Part shown: piece by piece, positions 1 to 4,139 of the stretch | How the letters are laid out: each line of letters starts with the position of its first letter | How positions within the stretch are numbered: position 1 is the stretch's first letter | Position numbers and translations under genes: made by a program | From: Candidatus Kaiserbacteria bacterium | GTDB lineage: Bacteria > Patescibacteriota > Minisyncoccia > Phycocordibacterales > UBA2100 | DNA: 5,165 bases | Direction: 5' to 3' | Assembly: GCA_026996985.1 (NCBI GenBank) | Contig: JALWJR010000060.1 | Location: forward strand, 530 to 5,694 | The notes under the pieces: generated by a model | What the model saw: the letters and a program-made list of their open reading frames with translations, nothing else | Told to the model about the DNA's origin: nothing | The model's database searches: none

Positions 1-23
1 CCCTGCATATGCGCAGGGTTTTT
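1..23 (+). terminator. Probable Rho-independent terminator of an upstream gene outside the window
   Basis: A 6-bp GC-rich stem (CCCTGC at 1-6 with GCAGGG at 13-18) encloses a 6-nt loop and is followed at once by TTTTT (19-23). This fits an intrinsic terminator read left to right. The window edge cuts off anything 5', so the stem may be longer and the gene it serves is not visible. Confidence 0.55.
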
Positions 24-255
24 GTGTAAAAGTTTTGCGGAGACTTGTCGGTTGAACCAACGCCTTTTTGTTTTTGGTTCTTCCGAAAATCCCCAAATAT
101 TGCGCGAAACTTGGTGTAACAGAGTTCGCGTCGGAGAATTGGCTTGCTTTGGAGTAAGAGCTGAAAGGTGCTTTAAGGTGCTGTAAAGGACAGGCTTTTA
201 TTATTGTAAAAGACATGGGTCTTTTTTCAAATAAAATCTGTGGACAAGTGAGCAG
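24..255. other. Intergenic stretch without a recognisable gene
   Basis: No plausible coding frame is seen on either strand: the only longer plus-strand frame (ATG at 215) runs through the downstream terminator and the lipoprotein gene in antisense. Small repeats are present. GAACCAA (54-60) and TTGGTTC (74-80) form a 7-bp inverted repeat around a T-rich loop. AAGGTGCT occurs twice with a 10-bp period (165-172 and 175-182). AAAAGAC/GTCTTTT (208-214, 219-225) makes a weak AT-rich hairpin followed by two more Ts. None is strong enough for a functional call. Confidence 0.5.
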
Positions 256-290
256 AAAAAATCGCGCAGTCGCGTTGTCGCGACTGCGCG
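256..290 (-). terminator. Strong Rho-independent terminator of the lipoprotein gene
   Basis: Read on the minus strand, a perfect 12-bp, very GC-rich stem (arms at 279-290 and 263-274) with a 4-nt loop (275-278) is followed immediately by ATTTTTT, the complement of 256-262. It begins six bases after the TGA stop of the lipoprotein gene. Stem, tetraloop and U-tract make this a textbook intrinsic terminator, suggesting that the lipoprotein is the last or only gene of its transcript. Confidence 0.93.
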
Positions 291-296
291 TCAAAA

Positions 297-701
297 TCAC
301 TTGTCAATCCCTTCATTTTTCATGCGTACATTCACATCAGGTATCAGCACCTGTGGTTTGAAGGTAACCCGATAGTGATATGCACTTGCCTCGGCCGATT
401 CAATCTGCTCAGCGACAAAAAACACATTGTCGCCCTTGCCGAGGAAGTGTTTCTTATACTCATCCGGACCGGTTTTGCAGACTACGGCAACCATGGCTGT
501 TTTGCTCTCCTGCAAAGAGCAACGGCCTTCAATCACCAACAAATACTTGTCGGTAATCCCATTGATGAAGACAATGCGACGCATAATCTCGAAATTGTCC
601 GCCGCTTTGGATAGATTCTGCGAAACTATCGTCGCATCATCGCACGCGGCAAGGCCGGCAGCCACGAACGCGAACGCAACGGTGGCAACAAGTTTTTTCA
701 T
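297..701 (-). CDS. Small phage-type beta-sandwich lipoprotein
   Basis: The 134-residue product starts with a lipoprotein signal peptide: two lysines, a hydrophobic stretch (residues 4-16) and a lipobox LAAC with the lipidated cysteine at residue 20. The next two residues are aspartates; Asp at +2 is the inner-membrane retention signal in Escherichia coli, though this host may sort differently. The mature part, with QNLSKAADNFEI, RRIVFINGITDKYLL, EGRC, CKTG, YKKHFLG and ASAYHYRVTFKPQVLIPDV, matches from memory the small 'beta-sandwich lipoprotein' family common in tailed phages and prophages. Its exact role is not established; superinfection exclusion is a guess by analogy with other phage lipoproteins. 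Cys61 and Cys75 could form a disulfide. The ATG at 701 was preferred to an upstream ATG at 743 because AAAGGAG (709-715) lies 7 nt before it and the signal peptide begins there. By eye the GC content exceeds that of neighbouring genes. No other phage gene is visible. Confidence 0.85.
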   Translation of the reverse strand: MKKLVATVAFAFVAAGLAACDDATIVSQNLSKAADNFEIMRRIVFINGITDKYLLVIEGRCSLQESKTAMVAVVCKTGPDEYKKHFLGKGDNVFFVAEQIESAEASAYHYRVTFKPQVLIPDVNVRMKNEGIDK

Positions 702-944
702 GTCTCTTCTCCTTTCGTTTGAGATGCCACACCCAACTCCCACCTGTTGAGATCTGTGAAAGGAACACTCTGCCGGATGGGAACCAAACCCTTCCTAAGG
801 GAAGAGCTCGGCGGCAGTATTCCTCTCTACCCTCCACCTACTACGCAGATGAAGGGTATAAAGGTGCGAAAAGAAAATCGCCTCTTCGTCGAGAAATTAC
901 ACACCCGTGCATATCCTGCAACAAAAACATGTATCTGTCAATCA
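702..944 (-). promoter_or_regulatory. Spacer and possible structured leader of the lipoprotein gene
   Basis: This 243-bp gap between the cca stop and the lipoprotein start holds no convincing gene. On the minus strand the lipoprotein leader could fold: CTGCCG and CGGCAG (812-817, 770-775) can close a domain containing a CTTCC/GGAAG hairpin (800-804, 791-795). The leader also has CTCTTC (801-806), complementary to GAAGAG (704-709), which overlaps the last base of the Shine-Dalgarno site, so two alternative pairings are conceivable. TTGACA (936-941) just after the cca stop is a perfect -35 hexamer, but only poor -10 candidates follow. I see no clear terminator for cca, so read-through from cca into this leader is possible. 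Confidence 0.3.
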
Positions 945-2426
945 CTAAGCAACATGGTATTTTTTTCGCAAAGCTTTTATTTCTTTTTCCTCTTCCTCTT
1001 TTAGACGCTTTTTGCCGGCCTTGCCAAACTCTGCCAGCTCATCATCGCTTAAAGACGCAAGCTCTTTTGCTCTTTTTTCAAGATAATCAAAAGTGTTTTT
1101 GTTGGGGTCATCAAGAACTTCATCCAAAAGAGCATGTAGAATCCACCCTATACGAGGTGAGGGCTTCTCTTTTGTTATCTCCATAACTTGTTTACCGTCA
1201 ATTTTAAGTTGAGAGACAGATATCGGGTCTCGCATCGCTTGCTCAACCATAGACTTGTATTTTCTGAAACGGAAAGGTTGCTCTTTTGGTCTTCCCGTTC
1301 CGATACGGTCACAAATTCTTAAATTCAGCAAATCCCAAATTAAATCCTCCCCCACGCGAGCTATCATCCTTCTGACTGCAGAGAGGGTTATTTTATCCGG
1401 ATCAGCAAAAAACATATGCCACCGCACAAGCTTTACAACTTTTTCCGTCAACTCCGAGGGCATTTTCAAATCTTCTTTCATGATTTTCTCGGTTATTCTT
1501 GCTCCCACAACTTCATGCCCAAAAAATGTGTATTCTTTTTTAATGCCTTTCCTTCTTGTGTGAGGTTTGGCAATGTCATGGAAAAGGGCGGCGAGACGAA
1601 CATGAAGAGGGTAGTTTTTATCCGCCGCATGTTGCAGGGCTCTCAGATTATGTTCAAACACGTCAAATTTGTGCGCTCCACCTTGCATGCAACCTATACC
1701 CTTTTCCAACTCGGGAATGATAAACTTCAAAAGTCCGAGTTTTTGAGCAACAGCCAAAGAAGAAAGAGGGTGCGGAGATGAAATTATTCTTAAAAATTCA
1801 TCTCTTATTCTTTCTTTTGAAATCTCTTGAAGCAAATCGGAACTCCGAGCAATGGCAGAAAGAGTCTCCCCTTCTATCGCAAAATTTAAAGTTGCAACAA
1901 ACCTTACCGCGCGCAACATGCGCAAAGCATCTTCAGAGAATCTGTCGTTTGGATCTCCAACCGTTCTTATAACCCCTTTTTGCAAATCCTCTACACCCTC
2001 ATATTCATCAATAAGCTCTTCCGTATTTAAATTATAAGCCAAAGCATTTATCGTGAAATCTCGGCGAGACAGATCATCAAACAAAGAATCGCTAAATACA
2101 ACCCGGTCAGGTCTTCTTTTGTCAGAATATTTTCCTTCTATTCTAAAAGGTGTAACTTCAATAACCGCCAAAGAAGGGTCATCGCTTTCCGTTTTTACAC
2201 CAACGGTTCCAAAATCGTTCTCATAAAAAGTTTTATCTTCCGGAAAAACAGACTGGATTTGCTCCGGTTTTGCGTTTGTGGTTATGTCCCAGTCTTTCGG
2301 AGTTTTACCCAAAAGAAGATCACGCACACAACCGCCAACCAAATAGGCCTCAAAACCGTTATCAGTGAGAGTTTGCGCGACTTGCAAAACCTCTTGCGGA
2401 ATGGAATTTTTATCAATCTTGCTCAT
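945..2426 (-). CDS. cca: CCA-adding tRNA nucleotidyltransferase with HD domain
   Basis: This enzyme adds or repairs the 3'-terminal CCA of tRNAs in the cytoplasm, using CTP and ATP without a nucleic-acid template. The 493-residue product shows class II family motifs in order: LVGGCVRDLLLG (29-40) followed by the metal-binding pair Asp45/Asp47 in DWDI; RRDFTINALAYN (121-132); DPNDRFSEDALRMLRAVRF (158-176), with the EDxxR nucleotide-selecting motif at 165-169; and a KERIRDEF helix near 204-211. An HD-type metal-dependent phosphohydrolase domain follows, with His259, His283-Asp284 and His304 visible; HD domains also occur in some bacterial family members. The C-terminus is a charged, probably helical tail from about residue 450. 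Length and motifs indicate an intact gene. The ATG at 2426 is the only plausible start: an in-frame TAG lies 7 codons upstream and no ATG, GTG or TTG intervenes. No Shine-Dalgarno site precedes it. The neighbouring tRNA-Arg lacks CCA and is a direct substrate candidate. Confidence 0.96.
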   Translation of the reverse strand: MSKIDKNSIPQEVLQVAQTLTDNGFEAYLVGGCVRDLLLGKTPKDWDITTNAKPEQIQSVFPEDKTFYENDFGTVGVKTESDDPSLAVIEVTPFRIEGKYSDKRRPDRVVFSDSLFDDLSRRDFTINALAYNLNTEELIDEYEGVEDLQKGVIRTVGDPNDRFSEDALRMLRAVRFVATLNFAIEGETLSAIARSSDLLQEISKERIRDEFLRIISSPHPLSSLAVAQKLGLLKFIIPELEKGIGCMQGGAHKFDVFEHNLRALQHAADKNYPLHVRLAALFHDIAKPHTRRKGIKKEYTFFGHEVVGARITEKIMKEDLKMPSELTEKVVKLVRWHMFFADPDKITLSAVRRMIARVGEDLIWDLLNLRICDRIGTGRPKEQPFRFRKYKSMVEQAMRDPISVSQLKIDGKQVMEITKEKPSPRIGWILHALLDEVLDDPNKNTFDYLEKRAKELASLSDDELAEFGKAGKKRLKEEEEKEIKALRKKYHVA

Positions 2427-2433
2427 TTTTGAT

Positions 2434-2461
2434 AGTATAAGCCTCTAATTTAAATTGGCAA
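2434..2461 (-). promoter_or_regulatory. Sigma70-type promoter of cca, probably giving a leaderless mRNA
   Basis: On the minus strand TTGCCA (2456-2461) matches the -35 consensus at five of six positions. A 16-bp spacer follows, then TATACT (2434-2439), a five-of-six match to the -10 consensus. Only 7 nt separate the -10 element from the A of the cca ATG, so transcription should start at or within a base or two of that ATG. The absence of a Shine-Dalgarno site agrees with a leaderless transcript. Confidence 0.6.
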
Positions 2462-2535
2462 ATTTATAATAAGCCAACTCCTAAATAACACAAGAAAATT
2501 TAAGCAACCGCGCTCTACCAAATGTATTTACCAAA

Positions 2536-2564
2536 TTTGCATTGAGAATTTGTGCAAATATAAT
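2536..2564 (+). promoter_or_regulatory. Promoter with overlapping inverted repeat for the 103-residue protein gene
   Basis: A perfect -10 hexamer TATAAT (2559-2564) stands 17 bp after TTTGCA (2536-2541), a four-of-six -35. The inverted repeat ATTTGCA (2535-2541) and TGCAAAT (2553-2559) is centred between them: one arm covers the -35 and the other abuts the -10. This is a typical repressor-operator placement, but no regulator can be named. The predicted start near 2571 would leave a leader of about 28 nt with GGAG (2585-2588) before the ATG. A perfect TTGACA at 2574-2579 has only a weak -10 (AATGAT) that overlaps the start codon, so it was not chosen. Confidence 0.55.
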
Positions 2565-2598
2565 GATTAGAGGTTGACAAAACTGGAGCTGGGAAAGA

Positions 2599-2910
2599 AT
2601 GATGAGCAAAGAAAACGGCTGGCTTGTGTTTGTTCCCACACACAGTAAAGAGGGAAAAGAATTTGCGATTGAACATCACCGTGCATTTGATCGGTTCGTG
2701 CGCGAACGTACAGGAGGACTTACTCTCCTACGCTCGGCAAAGGGTGAATGGATAAATCCGACAGGAAAACTGTATCGCGAAGGAATGATTCCGGTTATTA
2801 TCGTCGGAAAACGCTCTCATATAATTGAAATTCTGGATTTTATAAAAACACATTACGATCAGGAAGCGGCGCTTGCTTTACGTATTGCAGATGAAGTTTT
2901 GCTTAAATAA
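2599..2910 (+). CDS. Small cytoplasmic protein of unknown function (103 residues)
   Basis: I cannot assign a function. The protein has no signal peptide, membrane segment or cysteine and looks like a compact alpha/beta fold: a first strand WLVFVPTH (8-15), a basic amphipathic helix (about 21-37), GGLT (39-42), GEW (49-51), LYREG (58-62), a second strand MIPVIIVG (63-70) and a helix ending in HYDQEAALAL (85-94). This order (VxVPxxxxxGxxF, GGxT, GxW, YRE, FxQEA) recalls small uncharacterised families such as DUF3574-like proteins found singly in many bacteria and archaea; that is memory-based and weak. GGAG lies 10 nt before the first ATG, and a second ATG follows directly, so either could be used. 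It is transcribed divergently from cca and followed by its own terminator, so it appears monocistronic. A good promoter, terminator and balanced composition support a real gene. Confidence 0.82.
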   Translation: MMSKENGWLVFVPTHSKEGKEFAIEHHRAFDRFVRERTGGLTLLRSAKGEWINPTGKLYREGMIPVIIVGKRSHIIEILDFIKTHYDQEAALALRIADEVLLK

Positions 2911-2931
2911 TAAATTTACCAAAAAACAAAC

Positions 2932-2961
2932 AACCGCTGAATTTAAAAGTTCAGCGGTTTT
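2932..2961. terminator. Rho-independent terminator, probably bidirectional
   Basis: A perfect 10-bp stem (AACCGCTGAA at 2932-2941, TTCAGCGGTT at 2950-2959) with an 8-nt loop is followed on the plus strand by TTTT and a T-rich run, 21 nt after the TAA of the 103-residue protein gene. On the minus strand the same stem is followed by a T-rich tract (complement of the A-rich 2917-2931), so it could also stop transcripts coming from the tRNA-Arg side. Confidence 0.85.
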
Positions 2962-3001
2962 GTATTTGTATTGCCCCTCCATCGCCTTTCGAGTCCTCAC
3001 A

Positions 3002-3105
3002 CCCGCACCATACTTACCAATTCGTATATATAAATAAATTAAGTAAAACTCTATGAATGATATCGTAAAGAAACCTGGAAATCGTGCATCGTAGTATGGT
3101 GCGGG
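3002..3105. repeat. 13-bp perfect inverted repeat flanking an AT-rich segment
   Basis: CCCGCACCATACT (3002-3014) and its exact reverse complement (3093-3105) enclose 78 bp of mostly AT-rich sequence without a credible gene. Two exact 13-bp arms this close together are unlikely by chance. The arms could be ends of a small non-autonomous element or the base of a large hairpin. No clear target-site duplication is seen just outside the arms. Confidence 0.55.
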
Positions 3106-3108
3106 CAC

Positions 3109-3169
3109 GCAAAGCAAAGCAGCCTGCCCTCACTGCGTGTACGCGGTGGGGGTTTGCTTTGCCCCCACC
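3109..3169. repeat. GC-rich hairpin with a loop complementary to a nearby segment
   Basis: GGTGGGGG (3145-3152) and CCCCCACC (3162-3169) form an 8-bp stem around the 9-nt loop TTTGCTTTG (3153-3161). The whole loop is complementary to CAAAGCAAA at 3110-3118; counting the adjoining base, the complementarity is 10 bp (3109-3118 with 3153-3162). As RNA this could form a pseudoknot or two competing structures. It lies about 40 nt beyond the tRNA-Arg 3' end. No T-tract follows on either strand, so it is not a standard terminator. Confidence 0.45.
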
Positions 3170-3207
3170 ATGCACAGATGATGGGGATAAACTCCGGTTG
3201 CGCTTTG

Positions 3208-3280
3208 CGCACCCGGGAGGACTCGAACCCCCAACCCCGTGGTCCGAAGCCACGTGCTCTATCCATTGAGCTACGGGTGC
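3208..3280 (-). tRNA. tRNA-Arg (anticodon UCG), CCA not encoded
   Basis: The 73-nt minus-strand sequence folds into a full cloverleaf: acceptor stem GCACCCG/CGGGTGC, D-stem GCTC/GAGC with loop AATGGATA, anticodon stem CGTGG/CCACG with loop CTTCGGA, a 5-nt variable loop and a T-stem GGGGG/CCTCC (one G-U pair) with loop TTCGAGT. The loop places UCG at positions 34-36, which reads arginine CGA and perhaps other CGN codons. The discriminator base is G (3208). The next bases are CAA rather than CCA, so the tail must be added after transcription, which fits the cca gene in this window. The bases just upstream carry a good promoter and imply a very short 5' leader. Confidence 0.96.
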
Positions 3281-3288
3281 ATGCCGTT

Positions 3289-3317
3289 ATATTACGCGAG
3301 ATTAAATAATCTGTAAA
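3289..3317 (-). promoter_or_regulatory. Promoter of tRNA-Arg
   Basis: On the minus strand TTTACA (3312-3317, five of six to the -35 consensus) is followed after 17 bp by TAATAT (3289-3294, four of six to the -10). The mature tRNA begins 8 nt further on, so the primary transcript would have almost no 5' leader. TATAAC (3286-3291) is an alternative -10 but gives a 20-bp spacer. The spacer contains AGATTA/TAATCT (3299-3304, 3307-3312), a 6-bp inverted repeat that may be an operator or chance. Confidence 0.55.
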
Positions 3318-3330
3318 CTCCAACAACTCT

Positions 3331-3361
3331 AAAACCCCACACATTGACAATGTGTGGGGTT
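3331..3361 (-). terminator. Rho-independent terminator of pyrF
   Basis: On the minus strand a 13-bp stem (arms at 3349-3361 and 3333-3345) with a 3-nt loop starts 7 nt after the pyrF TAA. It reads AACCCCACACATT, then the loop, then AATGTGTGGGGTT, and is followed by two more Ts, giving TTTT at its base. The long stable stem compensates for the short U-tract. It separates pyrF from the tRNA-Arg promoter. Confidence 0.85.
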
Positions 3362-3368
3362 GATCTAT

Positions 3369-4043
3369 TTAAGATAGCTCGGCGAGCAAATCATCAAGAG
3401 CTTGGTTTGGGTTTTCAGCTTTTACAATTTGTCTGCCTACAACCAAATGTGTTGCCCCGGCCTCTATTGCGCCTTTGGGTGTGCTTACTCTTGATTGATC
3501 ATCCACCGAAACACCGGCAGAGCGCACACCGGGTGTTATAAATTTCATACCGGAAAACGTGGGCTCATTCGCCAACATACCGACTTCTTTAGGCGAGCAG
3601 ACAATTCTCGCGCATCCGGCATCTTTTGCCATTTGAGCCAGTTTGACAACCGCTACCTCAGGCTCTGCGCCATAGATCCTCAAACATTCACTTTCACTTA
3701 AAGAAGTAAGAGCTGTTACCGCATAAACTTCCAACTCCGTCTCAACAGCGCTTTTGATCATAGCAACTCCGCCCGAGGCATGAACCGATATAATATCGGC
3801 GCCACATTTTTTGATGGCCAGCGCGCGTTTTTGCACAGTAGCCGGAATATCATGAAGCTTTAAATCAACCCACACTTTTGCACCATATCGTCGCAACATC
3901 TCAACCGATTGTGCTCCCCTCTCATCAAACAGGTGATGTATTTTTAAAGCGTACACCCTGTCAGCCACACTCTCGGCAAGAGAAATTGCTTCATCAAACA
4001 AGAGACCATCAAGCGCCAAGATGATTCTCTTTTCGTTTTGCAT
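3369..4043 (-). CDS. pyrF: Orotidine-5'-phosphate decarboxylase
   Basis: This enzyme decarboxylates orotidine 5'-phosphate to UMP, the last step of de novo pyrimidine synthesis, in the cytoplasm as a TIM-barrel dimer. The 224-residue product has the usual bacterial length. Visible family residues are Asp12 in the first strand (ILALD), Lys34, the catalytic DxKxxD motif (Asp60, Lys62, Asp65 in DLKLHDIP), VHASGG (87-92), TPGVR (170-174), DDQSR (181-185) and VVGR (201-204); the Gln and Arg of the last two bind substrate phosphate in the family. One difference is KIHHLFDE after Lys34, where many homologues have K-V/I-G. The ATG at 4043 is supported by AAGGAG (4050-4055) 6 nt upstream. It has its own likely promoter and terminator, and no other pyr gene is in view. 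The 96-nt gap to the secreted-protein gene upstream does not exclude read-through from it. Confidence 0.96.
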   Translation of the reverse strand: MQNEKRIILALDGLLFDEAISLAESVADRVYALKIHHLFDERGAQSVEMLRRYGAKVWVDLKLHDIPATVQKRALAIKKCGADIISVHASGGVAMIKSAVETELEVYAVTALTSLSESECLRIYGAEPEVAVVKLAQMAKDAGCARIVCSPKEVGMLANEPTFSGMKFITPGVRSAGVSVDDQSRVSTPKGAIEAGATHLVVGRQIVKAENPNQALDDLLAELS

Positions 4044-4088
4044 CTTACTCTCCTTTTTTGACGTTTTTATCTCACAAATACTGATTCA

Positions 4089-4117
4089 GTTATAGCTTAG
4101 AAAGTGGTTTAATGCAA
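4089..4117 (-). promoter_or_regulatory. Probable promoter of pyrF
   Basis: On the minus strand TTGCAT (4112-4117) is followed after 17 bp by TATAAC (4089-4094, five of six to the -10 consensus). The predicted start near 4082 leaves a leader of about 38 nt containing the Shine-Dalgarno site. The -35 matches only its TTG half, so strength is uncertain. No attenuator-like hairpin is visible in the leader. Confidence 0.45.
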
Positions 4118-4139
4118 ATATTATTTATTCTGGATAGGA

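Noticed and set aside
208..227. AT-rich hairpin followed by Ts, terminator-like
   Set aside because: The 7-bp stem is mostly A-T and no gene lies upstream on the plus strand that it could terminate.
903..918. Short similarity to the tRNA acceptor sequence, considered as a possible attachment-site copy
   Set aside because: Only a few bases agree and their order differs; no integrase gene or extended direct repeat supports an att site.
719..1186. Plus-strand frame of 155 codons, and an overlapping shorter one from 747 to 1004
   Set aside because: They run antisense into the C-terminal end of cca and have low-complexity aromatic-rich sequence with no ribosome site or family resemblance.
2878..3117. 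Minus-strand frame of 79 codons
   Set aside because: It crosses the terminator at 2932-2961 and the 13-bp inverted repeat and ends inside the neighbouring gene; no Shine-Dalgarno site or recognisable protein features.
3103..3129. AGCAGCC with nearby GGGCA/TGCCC pairing, suggestive of bacterial SRP RNA
   Set aside because: The conserved GGAA tetraloop closed by UCC/GGA and the asymmetric loop of helix 8 are missing; only the AGCAGCC string agrees.
3084..3269. Plus-strand frame containing PGGLEPPTPWSEATCSIH
   Set aside because: It is the antisense translation of the tRNA-Arg gene, a well-known type of false protein annotation.
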